In this document: positions 54,440-63,681 of the stretch, one piece after another
Layout: each line of letters starts with the position of its first letter
Numbering within the stretch: the stretch's first letter is position 1
Notes under the pieces: generated by a model
What the model saw: the letters and a program-made list of their open reading frames with translations, nothing else
Database searches by the model: none
What the model was told of the DNA's origin: nothing
Made by a program: the position numbers and the translations under genes
DNA from: an uncultured Prevotellaceae bacterium
GTDB taxonomy: Bacteria > Bacteroidota > Bacteroidia > Bacteroidales > Bacteroidaceae
Assembly (NCBI GenBank): GCA_900316585.1
Contig: ONDM01000009.1
Location: 80,158 to 144,157 of the forward strand
Direction: 5' to 3'
Length of the DNA stretch: 64,000 bases

Positions 54440-54747
54440 CAAAATTTGAATTGGAAGAAAGAATCGTAGAGGTTTTGAAGACAGTCTTCGACCCTGAGAT
54501 TCCAGTGAATATTTACGATTTGGGTCTAATCTACAAAGTGGATGTGGACGATGACTTTAATGTCTCTGTCGATATGACACTTACAGCACCGAACTGTCCG
54601 GCTGCTGATTTTATCATGGAGGATGTACGCTTGAAGTTGGAGAACATCTCGGGTGTGAAATCGGCAGTGGTTAATTTGGTCTTTGAACCGGAATGGGACA
54701 AGGATATGATGTCCGAAGAAGCAAAACTTGAATTAGGATTTATGTAA
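54436..54747 (+). CDS. DUF59/MIP18-family protein (SufT-like iron-sulfur assembly factor)
   Basis: 103 residues, a single DUF59 domain: VFDPEIPVNIYDLGLIYKVDV at the start and LTAPNCPAADFIMEDV with the one cysteine in the middle. Family members (SufT, PaaD, CIA2/MIP18) help mature iron-sulfur proteins. It overlaps the radC stop (ATGA) and precedes lpxH by 2 bases. No suf genes are adjacent. Confidence 0.88.
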   Translation: MTKFELEERIVEVLKTVFDPEIPVNIYDLGLIYKVDVDDDFNVSVDMTLTAPNCPAADFIMEDVRLKLENISGVKSAVVNLVFEPEWDKDMMSEEAKLELGFM

Positions 54748-54749
54748 TA

Positions 54750-55517
54750 ATGGGTAAGAATATCTATTTTCTGTCTGATGCACATTTGGGTTCCCGTGTC
54801 ATAGAGCATGGAAGAACCCAAGAGCGGCGTCTCGTCAATTTCCTGGATAACATCAAGGATCATGCAGAAGCAATCTATTTGCTTGGCGACATGTTTGATT
54901 TTTGGTTTGAGTATAAGACCGTGGTTCCAAAAGGCTTTACTCGTTTTCTAGGTAAGATCAGTGAACTCACTGACAGAGGAGTAGAAGTTCATTTCTTTAC
55001 AGGAAATCATGACATTTGGTGTGGTGATTACTTGGAAAAGGAGTGTGGGGTTATCCTGCATCGGAAGCCTATCACGGTGGAGTTGCATGGAAAGCTATTC
55101 TATCTGGCTCATGGTGATGGCCTGGGGGATAAGGATGTCAAGTTCCGTTTTTTGCGAGCAGTCTTCCACAATAAGGTCTGCCAGAGATTGTTTGCAGCTA
55201 TCCACCCTCGTTGGGGAGTGGATCTGGGACTGTCTTGGGCCAAACAAAGCAGACTGAAACAAACCGATGGGAAAGAGGAAGACTATAAAGGTGAGAATAA
55301 GGAATATCTGGTTCTTTATGCCAAGCGTTATTTGGAAACTCATCCAGACATTAACTATTTTATCTTCGGGCATCGGCATATAGAGCTAGATCTCTCGCTG
55401 GGGCGTGAAGCCCGTCTGATGATATTAGGCGACTGGATTAATCAATTCTCTTTCGCGGTCTTCGATGGTGAACATATGTTCATGGAAGAATTCATAGAAG
55501 GAGAGAGTAAGGTATAA
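54750..55517 (+). CDS. lpxH: UDP-2,3-diacylglucosamine diphosphatase LpxH
   Basis: 255 residues, metallophosphoesterase. Motifs in order: SDAHLGS, GDMFDFW, GNHDIW, LAHGDG and FGHRH. It cleaves UDP-diacyl-GlcN to lipid X in lipid A synthesis at the membrane surface. End of the row that begins with the glycosyltransferase, so both surface-glycan genes share a transcript. A strong terminator follows. Confidence 0.9.
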   Translation: MGKNIYFLSDAHLGSRVIEHGRTQERRLVNFLDNIKDHAEAIYLLGDMFDFWFEYKTVVPKGFTRFLGKISELTDRGVEVHFFTGNHDIWCGDYLEKECGVILHRKPITVELHGKLFYLAHGDGLGDKDVKFRFLRAVFHNKVCQRLFAAIHPRWGVDLGLSWAKQSRLKQTDGKEEDYKGENKEYLVLYAKRYLETHPDINYFIFGHRHIELDLSLGREARLMILGDWINQFSFAVFDGEHMFMEEFIEGESKV

Positions 55518-55520
55518 AGT

Positions 55521-55556
55521 AAAAAAAGGGAGGTGCTTTTGCATCTCCCTTTTTGC
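55521..55556 (+). terminator. Terminator of lpxH
   Basis: GGGAGGTGC-TTTT-GCATCTCCC with flanking A and T runs. Confidence 0.88.
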
Positions 55557-55627
55557 TGTCTGCGATACCAATCAAAAAACTTCATAAATTTATTTCCTTT
55601 TAGTCCTGTTAATATGGTAAAATTAAG

Positions 55628-55636
55628 TAAATTTGC
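55628..55636 (+). promoter_or_regulatory. -7 box for pta-ackA
   Basis: TAAATTTGC, exact consensus, 38 bases before the ATG. Confidence 0.6.
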
Positions 55637-55673
55637 ATAGTATAACCGAAATATTAATTATAAAGCATATAAC

Positions 55674-56681
55674 ATGGATTTAGTAAGTCAAATTATTGCG
55701 CGTGCAAAAGCTAACAAGCAGCGCATTGTGCTCCCAGAGGCAGAAGAGGAGCGTACCTTGATTGCAGCCGATCGTGTGCTGGCTGATGACATAGCAGACC
55801 TGATTCTAATTGGTAATCCTGATAAGGTTGCAGCTCTGGCTAAGGAGCATAACCTGACTCATTTGGATAAGGCAACACTGATTGACCCTGAGAATTGCGA
55901 CAAGAGTGAAGAATATGCTCAGTTGCTGGCAGAACTTCGCAAGAAGAAGGGAATGACTATTGAAGAGGCACGTAAGTTGGTAAAGAACCCATTGTATCTA
56001 GGTTGTATGATTATCAAGACTAACGGTGCCGATGGTCAGATTTCTGGAGCATTGAGTACTACTGGTGATACTTTGCGTCCTGCATTGCAGATTATCAAGA
56101 CAGCTCCTGGCATCACTTGTGTGTCTGGTGCTATGTTGCTTATTACGAAGAGGCCAGAATATGGTGAGAATGGAATTTTGGTTGTTGGTGATGTTGCTGT
56201 GACTCCAGTACCTGATGCTGACCAATTGTCTCAGATTGCTATCTGCACCGCTCAGACGGCAAAGAGTGTTGCCGGTTTTGAAGACCCACGTGTAGCTATG
56301 TTGAGTTTCTCTACTAAGGGCAGTGCTAAACATGAAGTAGTGGATAAGGTCGTTGAGGCCCTTCGTCTGGCAAAGGAAAAGGATCCTTCTTTGAAGATTG
56401 ATGGTGAATTGCAGGCCGATGCTGCATTGGTTCCTTCTGTAGGTAAGAAGAAGGCTCCAGGCAGTGACATCGCAGGTAAGGCAAATGTTCTGGTGTTCCC
56501 TAGTTTGGAAGTGGGCAACATTGGTTACAAATTGGTACAGCGTCTGGGTGATGCTGAGGCTCTCGGCCCAATCCTTCAGGGTATTGCTCGTCCTGTAAAC
56601 GACTTAAGTCGTGGTTGTTCTGTTGATGATATTTATAAGATGGTGGCTATCACAGCTTGCCAGGCTATGGATGCAAAATAA
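55674..56681 (+). CDS. pta: Phosphate acetyltransferase
   Basis: 335 residues, the short catalytic form without the N-terminal regulatory domains of E. coli Pta. Signatures: RIVLPEAEEERTL, GALSTTGDTLRPALQIIKT and the C-terminal ANVLVFPSLEVGNIGYKLVQRL. It interconverts acetyl-CoA and acetyl phosphate. Cotranscribed with ackA (22-base gap) to make acetate and ATP. Confidence 0.96.
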   Translation: MDLVSQIIARAKANKQRIVLPEAEEERTLIAADRVLADDIADLILIGNPDKVAALAKEHNLTHLDKATLIDPENCDKSEEYAQLLAELRKKKGMTIEEARKLVKNPLYLGCMIIKTNGADGQISGALSTTGDTLRPALQIIKTAPGITCVSGAMLLITKRPEYGENGILVVGDVAVTPVPDADQLSQIAICTAQTAKSVAGFEDPRVAMLSFSTKGSAKHEVVDKVVEALRLAKEKDPSLKIDGELQADAALVPSVGKKKAPGSDIAGKANVLVFPSLEVGNIGYKLVQRLGDAEALGPILQGIARPVNDLSRGCSVDDIYKMVAITACQAMDAK

Positions 56682-56703
56682 TTAATTTCTAATATAGATA
56701 AAC

Positions 56704-57909
56704 ATGAAGATTTTAGTTTTGAACTGTGGTAGTTCGTCTATCAAATATCAGTTGTTCGAGATGGACACCAAGGAGGTACTGGCCAAGGGTGGAATTGAAA
56801 AGATTGGTTTGCCAGATTCATTCATCAAGTTTGCCTTGCCAAATGGTGATAAGAAGGTCTTGGAAGAGCCTATCCCTGAGCATACTAAGGGTGTGGAACT
56901 TATTTTCAAGGTGCTCACAGATCCTCAGTACGGTGCATTGAAGTCACTCGATGAACTTGATGCTGTTGGTCACCGCATGGTGCATGGAGGTGAGAAATTC
57001 TCCAAGAGTGTAATCTTGAACGAAGAAGTATTAAAGGCATTTGCAGCTTGCAATGACTTGGCTCCTCTGCACAACCCTGCAAACCTTAAAGGTGTGAACG
57101 CTGTGACAGCATTGCTTCCAAATATACCTCAGGTAGGTGTGTTCGACACTGCATTCCATCAGACCATGCCAGACTATGCTTACATGTATGCTATTCCTTA
57201 TGAGTTGTATGAGAAGTATGGTATCCGTCGCTATGGTTTCCACGGAACATCTCACCGCTATGTGTCACAGCGTGTATGCGAGTTCCTGGGTGTGGACGTG
57301 GTAGGCAAGAAGATCATCACTTGTCACATCGGAAATGGTGGTTCCATTACTGCCATCAAGGATGGTAAGTGTGTGGACACTTCCATGGGTCTAACCCCAC
57401 TTGAAGGCTTGATGATGGGTACTCGTGCCGGTGATATCGATGGTGGTGCCATCTCATTCATTCAGGAAAAGGAAGGTTTGGATGCCAAGGGTATCAGCAA
57501 CCTGCTGAACAAGAAGAGTGGTGTGGCTGGTGTATCAGGTGTATCCAGTGATATGCGTGACCTTGAGGCTGCTGCCAATTCAGGCAACAAACGTGCCATC
57601 CTGGCTCAGAACATGTACTTCTATCGTATCAAAAAATACGTAGGTGCTTATGCTGCAATTCTCGGTGGTGTGGATATCATCGTCTTCACCGGTGGTGTAG
57701 GTGAGAATCAGGTAAGTTGTCGTGCTTTGGTTTGCGAAGGACTGGAGTTCATGGGTGTAAAACTTGACCCACAGAAGAACAAGGTTCGCGGTGAAGAAGC
57801 TGTGATTTCCACAGATGATAGCAAGGTAAAGGTTTGCGTTATTCCAACCAACGAGGAATTGATGATTGCAACCGATACATTGGAGTTGGTGAGTGAGTTG
57901 AAGAAGTAA
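56704..57909 (+). CDS. ackA: Acetate kinase
   Basis: 401 residues. ASKHA fold: VLNCGSSSIKYQLF at the start, HRMVHGG, YGFHGTSHRYV and TCHIGNGGSITAI (active-site His/Arg region), then FTGGVGEN. It makes ATP from acetyl phosphate, the energy-yielding end of acetate fermentation. Confidence 0.97.
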   Translation: MKILVLNCGSSSIKYQLFEMDTKEVLAKGGIEKIGLPDSFIKFALPNGDKKVLEEPIPEHTKGVELIFKVLTDPQYGALKSLDELDAVGHRMVHGGEKFSKSVILNEEVLKAFAACNDLAPLHNPANLKGVNAVTALLPNIPQVGVFDTAFHQTMPDYAYMYAIPYELYEKYGIRRYGFHGTSHRYVSQRVCEFLGVDVVGKKIITCHIGNGGSITAIKDGKCVDTSMGLTPLEGLMMGTRAGDIDGGAISFIQEKEGLDAKGISNLLNKKSGVAGVSGVSSDMRDLEAAANSGNKRAILAQNMYFYRIKKYVGAYAAILGGVDIIVFTGGVGENQVSCRALVCEGLEFMGVKLDPQKNKVRGEEAVISTDDSKVKVCVIPTNEELMIATDTLELVSELKK

Positions 57910-57921
57910 ATTCTCACAGAT

Positions 57922-57961
57922 AAAAAAAGGAGGACTGTTTTTGGGCAGCCCTCCTTTTTTA
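57922..57961. terminator. Bidirectional terminator
   Basis: AGGAGGACTG pairs with CAGCCCTCCT (one mismatch) and has long A and T runs on each side; between convergent ackA and cdaA. Confidence 0.87.
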
Positions 57962-57970
57962 TTGGGATTT

Positions 57971-58744
57971 TTAGTAGTCTTGTAGTTCTCTGTCAAGGAA
58001 ACGTTCCAGTTCTTCTGCTGTCAGGCGAAGTTGGAATTCGCCTTTTTTGGCCACAGAGATTCCACCTGTCTCTTCGGAAACGATGATGACAATCGCATCA
58101 CTTTCCTGAGACATTCCCAAGGCTGCCCGATGGCGCAGACCCAGCTCCTTTGGGATATTCAGGTTGTGGGAAACGGGCAGGATACAACCTGCAGCTATAA
58201 TGCGACCTTTGGAGATAATCATGGCTCCATCATGAAGCGGACTGTTCTTAAAGAATATATTCTCTATTAATCGCTGGTTGATGTTGGCATTGATAACTTC
58301 ACCCGTGTCGATGATGCTGTTCAGTGTGTCAATCCGTTGGATGACAATGAGTGCTCCCACTTTGTTGCGGCTCATGTTTTGGCACGCCATTACTACGGGA
58401 AGCATCTGGGTGTTAGCTTTCTTCTGTTCTTTTCTCCATCCTTTAAATATCTGGACCAGATTGTTGGCCTGATGTCGAGTTCCCAATGTCAGCAGGAACC
58501 TTCGAATTTCTTCCTGGAAGAGCACAATGAGGGCGATGACTCCCACACTGATAAGTTTGTCGAAGATGGAGCCCAGCAGCTTCATTTCCAACACTTGAGT
58601 CACAAGAATCCAACTCAACAGAAATACCAGGACACCAGCGAAGACGCTCAGACTCCCGGATTCTTTCATCAACTTGTAGACATAGTATAGCAACAGGGCT
58701 ACAAGTAAAATATCAATAAGGTCTTTTATGCCAAATTCAAACAT
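57971..58744 (-). CDS. cdaA: Diadenylate cyclase CdaA (c-di-AMP synthase)
   Basis: 257 residues. Three N-terminal membrane helices (about 8-80), then the DAC domain with SPLHDGAMII and LGLRHRAALG, the DGA and RHR catalytic motifs. It joins two ATP to make the second messenger c-di-AMP, linked to turgor and cell wall control. It overlaps the folP stop by 8 bases. The CdaR partner is not next to it. Confidence 0.94.
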   Translation of the reverse strand: MFEFGIKDLIDILLVALLLYYVYKLMKESGSLSVFAGVLVFLLSWILVTQVLEMKLLGSIFDKLISVGVIALIVLFQEEIRRFLLTLGTRHQANNLVQIFKGWRKEQKKANTQMLPVVMACQNMSRNKVGALIVIQRIDTLNSIIDTGEVINANINQRLIENIFFKNSPLHDGAMIISKGRIIAAGCILPVSHNLNIPKELGLRHRAALGMSQESDAIVIIVSEETGGISVAKKGEFQLRLTAEELERFLDRELQDY

Positions 58745-59591
58745 GGTTGTTCTTTAGGGCTTGGGTCAGTTTAATCACTTCTACGCATTCTTTCACATCG
58801 TGTACTCTCAGGATATGTGTGCCTTTCAGCAAGGAAATCGTATTAAGCACAGTGGTACCATTCAGGGCTTCCTCTGGGGTAATGTTCAGTACTTTCCAGA
58901 TCATGGATTTTCGGGAGAAACCTGCCAGTAGTGGAAGATGGAACATGTGCAGTTCATCCAGATTATGGAGAATCTGGTAATTATGCTCTACAGTCTTGCC
59001 AAATCCGAATCCTGGGTCCAGTATGATGTCTTTTACACCTGCCTCTTGCAGTTCTCTGATGTTGCTTTGAAAAAAAGAACAGACTTCTTTCATTACATCC
59101 TCATAATAGGGAGCCTTCTGCATGGTTTGGGGTGTACCTTTCATATGTGTCAGGATATAGGGCACTCCCAGCTGTGCAACAGTCTTGAACATCTCAGGGT
59201 CAAGTCTGCCCCCGGAAATGTCGTTGACAATTTGTACGCCATATTCTTCCACACACATTCTTGCCACATCAGCCCGGAAGGTGTCTACTGAAACTATAGC
59301 TTCAGGATACAGTTTCCGAAGGATGCTCAGACCCTGACGCAGACGTTGCATCTCCTTTTCGGGAGAGACATCATCGGCAAAGGGGCGGGATGAGTATGCG
59401 CCTATGTCCAGGATGTCGGCACCTTCCTCCATCATCTGCCGGATTCGAGTCTCAATCTCGTAATCGGTCTGTTTGCGGCTTTCGGTGTAGAAGGAGTCGG
59501 GTGTAACATTCAAAATACCCATGACCTTAGGCTGAGACAGCTTGAAGCCCTTCCCTCTAAGGTCCAGTGTATATGGAATGTAATCCTGCAT
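58737..59591 (-). CDS. folP: Dihydropteroate synthase
   Basis: 284 residues from the ATG at 59591. VMGILNVTPDSFY, GADILDIGAYSSRPFA, VNDISGG, ILDPGFGFGKT and GFSRKSMI are the family motifs. It condenses p-aminobenzoate with the pterin diphosphate (sulfonamide target). A TTG at 59627 would add 12 residues but falls in the promoter area. Divergent from murF. Confidence 0.95.
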   Translation of the reverse strand: MQDYIPYTLDLRGKGFKLSQPKVMGILNVTPDSFYTESRKQTDYEIETRIRQMMEEGADILDIGAYSSRPFADDVSPEKEMQRLRQGLSILRKLYPEAIVSVDTFRADVARMCVEEYGVQIVNDISGGRLDPEMFKTVAQLGVPYILTHMKGTPQTMQKAPYYEDVMKEVCSFFQSNIRELQEAGVKDIILDPGFGFGKTVEHNYQILHNLDELHMFHLPLLAGFSRKSMIWKVLNITPEEALNGTTVLNTISLLKGTHILRVHDVKECVEVIKLTQALKNNHV

Positions 59592-59613
59592 AGTTTCCTT
59601 TTTTAATTCGCCC

Positions 59614-59622
59614 ACAAATATA
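59614..59622 (-). promoter_or_regulatory. -7 box for folP-cdaA
   Basis: Minus strand TATATTTGT, matches TAnnTTTGY, 22 bases before the ATG. The -33 is weak. Confidence 0.5.
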
Positions 59623-59665
59623 CGCAAAATATCGGTGTTTCTTTCTTTTCTTGCTTATTTTTGGC

Positions 59666-59674
59666 TACTTTTGC
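59666..59674 (+). promoter_or_regulatory. -7 box for murF
   Basis: TACTTTTGC, exact; TTTC (59643-59646) lies 19 bases upstream. It is 21 bases before the ATG. Confidence 0.65.
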
Positions 59675-59695
59675 AACAAAATAATCTATTCATTT

Positions 59696-60997
59696 ATGGA
59701 AATAAAAGATCTGTATCAGATTTTTCTTGCCCATCCTGTGGTAACGACTGACAGTCGTGAATGCCCGGAGGGTAGTATCTTCTTTGCGCTCAAGGGCGAT
59801 TCTTTCGATGGCAATAAGTTTGCACTCAAGGCTTTAGAGGCAGGATGTGCCTATGCTGTCGTAGATGAGGCAGAATATGTGGTAGAGGGGGATGAACGTC
59901 TCATTTTGGTGGATGACTGTCTTAAGACACTTCAATTACTGGCTAATTATCACCGGCGCAGATTGGGAATTCCTATCATCGGAATTACAGGAACAAATGG
60001 TAAGACCACTACCAAGGAATTGATATCCACAGTGCTGAATCAAAAATATAATGTTTGGTATACTCAGGGTAATTTCAATAATCATATTGGAGTACCTAAA
60101 ACCTTGCTCTGTTTGAAACCAGAACATGAGATGGCAGTGGTGGAAATGGGTGCCAGCCATCCTGGAGAGATTGACACACTCGTTCACATTGCTGAGCCAG
60201 ACTACGGCATTATTACCAATGTGGGTAAGGCACATTTGGAAGGCTTCGGTTCATTTGAGGGTGTGATTCATACCAAGGGGGAACTGTATGATTTCCTGCG
60301 CTCTCGTTTGAACAGCAAGGTCTTCTTGTGTGCTGATAATCCCTATCTGAAGGCTATTATAGGGAAACTGCCTGTGGTGAAATACGGGACATGGGAGTCC
60401 GATGACAATGCAGTGGTAGGTGAGGTTATTGAGTGTGCACCTTATCTGACCTTCCGATGGAAAAAGAAAGCAGGAGATTGGCATCGGGTAGAGACACATC
60501 TGATTGGCTCTTACAATTTGGACAATATGCTGGCAGCTGCTGCCATCGGCCTTTATTTCGGGGTTACTCCTGAGCAAGTGGATAAGGCTTTGAAAGGCTA
60601 TATTCCTCAGAATAACCGTTCTCAGTTGGAGGTTACCCCACATAATCATCTGATAATTGATGCCTACAATGCCAATCCTACCAGTATGATGGCTGCCTTG
60701 AAGAATTTCCGTGAGATGAAAGTGGAACACAAGTTCGTTCTTTTAGGTGATATGCGTGAGCTGGGTGAAAGCAGTATGGACGAACATCAGAAAGTAGTGG
60801 ACTATCTCCAGAATAGTAACTTTGAACAGGTTTGGCTTATAGGATCAGAATTCGGCAAGATTAAACATGATTTCCGCCATTTCATGCAAGTGGAAGATGC
60901 CATTGCAGCTTTGGATGCAGAGAAACCGGAAGGGTATTATATATTGGTGAAAGGCTCTAACAGCATTCACCTTTCTAAAGTCCTAGGACACATTTAA
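59696..60997 (+). CDS. murF: UDP-MurNAc-tripeptide--D-Ala-D-Ala ligase MurF
   Basis: 433 residues from the ATG at 59696; a TTG at 59651 lies upstream of the promoter. ATP loop [13 protein letters not shown] (about 108-120), GNFNNHIGVPKTLL, and DAYNANPTSM. It adds D-Ala-D-Ala (made by Ddl) to the UDP-MurNAc-tripeptide (made by MurE). It is displaced from the dcw cluster and stands beside folP and a GH3 gene. Confidence 0.96.
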   Translation: MEIKDLYQIFLAHPVVTTDSRECPEGSIFFALKGDSFDGNKFALKALEAGCAYAVVDEAEYVVEGDERLILVDDCLKTLQLLANYHRRRLGIPIIGITGTNGKTTTKELISTVLNQKYNVWYTQGNFNNHIGVPKTLLCLKPEHEMAVVEMGASHPGEIDTLVHIAEPDYGIITNVGKAHLEGFGSFEGVIHTKGELYDFLRSRLNSKVFLCADNPYLKAIIGKLPVVKYGTWESDDNAVVGEVIECAPYLTFRWKKKAGDWHRVETHLIGSYNLDNMLAAAAIGLYFGVTPEQVDKALKGYIPQNNRSQLEVTPHNHLIIDAYNANPTSMMAALKNFREMKVEHKFVLLGDMRELGESSMDEHQKVVDYLQNSNFEQVWLIGSEFGKIKHDFRHFMQVEDAIAALDAEKPEGYYILVKGSNSIHLSKVLGHI

Positions 60998-61009
60998 ATC
61001 AAAATAACT

Positions 61010-63511
61010 ATGAGAAAGAATTTAGTAAGCCTTTTCTTCTTGATGGTTGCTGTGGCAGGTTTTGCACAGAAGCCCATGCTGCCAAGGGATGCCGATTTGG
61101 AGAATCGGGTACAGAAGCAGTTATCCAAGATGACATTGGATGAGAAAATCGGTCAGATGGTGGAGTTGGAAATCAACATGATTTCCTATAGTAACCCAGA
61201 GTATGATGTCCGCAAGCTGATGGGGAAGTCGGAGAAAGAACTTGATGCCTTGATTCAAAAAGCAGGTTTGAGCGACAAGTTCAAGGCAAAGGACATGTAC
61301 ATTTCTAATCCTCAGAATCCCGACATGACTCATGCCATGCAGCTATATGCATTCTCTCAGGCACTAGCTGCAGCAGAACCTTTCAAGATTGATGAAGGCA
61401 AGTTGGATTCTGTCATTAACAAGTATAAGGTTGGCTCCATTCTGAATGCTCCACGTACCACGGCTCAGACACCGGAAACTTGGAACTATGTGGTGAAAAC
61501 CATTCAGGATGCTTCCATGAAAGGACTGGGTATCCCCGATGTGTATGGACTGGACCAGATGCATGGAACTACCTATACCAAGGGAGGAACCTTGTTCCCA
61601 AGTGCCATCAATATGGCAGCTACGTTTAACCGTGACCTGACTTTCAAGATGGGTGAGATCGTGGCTTACGAAACACGTGCCTGCAATGTGCCTTGGATCT
61701 ATGGACCAGACATCGATTTGGGCCGCATGCAGGTTTGGAGTCGTCAGTATGAAGGCTTCGGTGAGGACGTATATCTAGATTCAGAGATGGGTCGTGCAGC
61801 AGTTCGTGGCATGCAGGGACCAGATCCGAACCATATCGATAAATACCACGTAGCCAGTACCCTGAAGCATTATTTTGCCTACGGTGTTCCGAACAATGGT
61901 CTGGACCGTACACCAGCCACTTTAAGTGATCAGGAACTTCGCGGAAAGCAGTTCGCTCCATTTTTGGCAGCTTTCAAGGAAGGTGCGCTGACTATCATGA
62001 CTAATTCCTCCATTGTCAACAATATGAACGGAGTAGCCAACAAGCGTTTCTTGACAGGTTGGCTCAAGGAGGATTTGAACTGGGATGGTATGATTGTGAC
62101 CGACTGGGCAGATATTGAGAACCTTCGTACACGTGACCATATTGCAGCTACTCAGAAAGAAGCTATTATGTTAGCTATCAATGCTGGTGTGGACATGATG
62201 ATGGTTCCTTCCCAATTTACCTATAATGGTTTGCTGAAGGAATTGGTCAATGAAGGAAAGGTTCCCATGGATCGCATCAATGACGCCGTGAGCCGTGTCC
62301 TTCGTCTGAAATACCGTCTGGGTCTGTTCGACACTCCTAATACTTTTGCAAAGGACTATCCGAAGTTTGGTAGTGAGGAGTTCGCTGCTTATAGCCGTCA
62401 GGCAGCCTTGGAATCAGAAGTCCTGCTGAAGAATGAGAATGGTGTCCTTCCATTGAAGAAAGGTTCCAAAATTCTAGTTACCGGTCCGAATGCCAACAGC
62501 ATGCGAACCCTGAATGGAGGTTGGAGTTATACTTGGCAGGGCGATGGCGCTGGCCGTGAAGAGTTCACAGGAATGTTCAATACCATCTATGAGGCTCTGC
62601 AGAATAAATTCGGGAAAGAGAATGTCATTCTGGAAGAAGGTGTCTCTTATGCAGGTTCTAACTGGCAGGATGAAGATGCTTCAAACATTGAGAAGGCTGT
62701 TGCTGCCGCTGCAGGTGTGGACTACATCGTGGTTTGTATCGGTGAGAACACTTATGCAGAGACTACCGGAAACATTGCAGATGTCAACCTGTCTCTCAAC
62801 CAGAAGAATCTGGTGAAGGCTCTGGCTCAGACTGGCAAGCCTATAGTGATGGTTTTGAACGAAGGTCGTGCCCGTACCATTTATGATATTGAACCATTGG
62901 CTCAGGGAATCGTTCATACCTTGTTGCCTGGCAACTATGGTGGTGATGCATTGGCAGAACTGCTTGCCGGTGATGCAAATTTCAGCGGACGTCTGCCTTA
63001 TACTTATTCTTCCAAGCCTAATGCATTTGTGAACTACGACTATAGAGCCTGCGAAGTCCGTTCCACTATGAGTGGTGTATATGACTATGATGCCAAGACG
63101 TATGAGCAGTGGTGGTTCGGTGCAGGTTTAAGCTATACCACTTATGAATATAGCAATCTGAAAGTGGACAAGACTAACTTTAAGAAGGGAGATGTACTCA
63201 CTATCACTGTCGATGTGAAGAACACAGGTAAGATGGCAGGCAAGGAAGTGGTTCTGCTTTATTCCTCAGACTTGTATGCTTCTGTTATGCCAGAGAACAA
63301 ACGTCTGCGTGCTTTTGAGAAAATTGAGTTGCAACCTGGAGAAACCAAGACTGTCACCCTGCAGGTAAAAGCTTCCGATTTAGCCTTCGTAGGTGCAGAT
63401 AATAAATGGACCTTGGAGGAAGGTGATTTCAATATTATATGCGGTAAGCTGATTGCTCCGGTGAAATGTACAGAAACTTATACTTGGGATACTCCTAACA
63501 TAGAAGATTAG
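61010..63511 (+). CDS. Glycoside hydrolase family 3, exported, with N-terminal insertion
   Basis: 833 residues, signal peptide MRKNLVSLFFLMVAVAGFAQ. Same domain order as the GH3 at 20785: barrel with nucleophile Asp365 in VTDWAD, sandwich domain, and a C-terminal fibronectin-III-like domain. It carries about 55 extra residues near 57-125 in the first barrel loops, with no counterpart in the 788-residue paralogue. Likely a periplasmic beta-glucosidase; the substrate is not readable. It follows murF by 12 bases without a visible promoter, so it may be cotranscribed with it. Confidence 0.9.
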   Translation: MRKNLVSLFFLMVAVAGFAQKPMLPRDADLENRVQKQLSKMTLDEKIGQMVELEINMISYSNPEYDVRKLMGKSEKELDALIQKAGLSDKFKAKDMYISNPQNPDMTHAMQLYAFSQALAAAEPFKIDEGKLDSVINKYKVGSILNAPRTTAQTPETWNYVVKTIQDASMKGLGIPDVYGLDQMHGTTYTKGGTLFPSAINMAATFNRDLTFKMGEIVAYETRACNVPWIYGPDIDLGRMQVWSRQYEGFGEDVYLDSEMGRAAVRGMQGPDPNHIDKYHVASTLKHYFAYGVPNNGLDRTPATLSDQELRGKQFAPFLAAFKEGALTIMTNSSIVNNMNGVANKRFLTGWLKEDLNWDGMIVTDWADIENLRTRDHIAATQKEAIMLAINAGVDMMMVPSQFTYNGLLKELVNEGKVPMDRINDAVSRVLRLKYRLGLFDTPNTFAKDYPKFGSEEFAAYSRQAALESEVLLKNENGVLPLKKGSKILVTGPNANSMRTLNGGWSYTWQGDGAGREEFTGMFNTIYEALQNKFGKENVILEEGVSYAGSNWQDEDASNIEKAVAAAAGVDYIVVCIGENTYAETTGNIADVNLSLNQKNLVKALAQTGKPIVMVLNEGRARTIYDIEPLAQGIVHTLLPGNYGGDALAELLAGDANFSGRLPYTYSSKPNAFVNYDYRACEVRSTMSGVYDYDAKTYEQWWFGAGLSYTTYEYSNLKVDKTNFKKGDVLTITVDVKNTGKMAGKEVVLLYSSDLYASVMPENKRLRAFEKIELQPGETKTVTLQVKASDLAFVGADNKWTLEEGDFNIICGKLIAPVKCTETYTWDTPNIED

Positions 63512-63531
63512 TATCCTGTTTGTGACTTGTT

Positions 63532-63567
63532 GTGGGGAAAGGTACAAAGCCTTTCCCCACTTTTTTA
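63532..63567 (+). terminator. Terminator of murF-GH3
   Basis: GTGGGGAAAGG pairs with CCTTTCCCCAC (63532-63560), followed by six T. Confidence 0.9.
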
Positions 63568-63650
63568 TAATATTAAATAGGTATATACTTTGATTTAGGT
63601 CAAAGAAACGCCGAAAAATAAATTTTTTATGAATTTTTCCTCATTTTTGT

Positions 63651-63681
63651 TTTGCAGTTAGGAAAAAAGGCGTACCTTTGC
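63651..63681 (+). promoter_or_regulatory. rRNA operon promoter
   Basis: TTTG (63651-63654), 18 bases, TACCTTTGC (63673-63681), then ATCCGC; an AT-rich stretch precedes it like an UP element. Another promoter further upstream is not seen. Confidence 0.82.
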
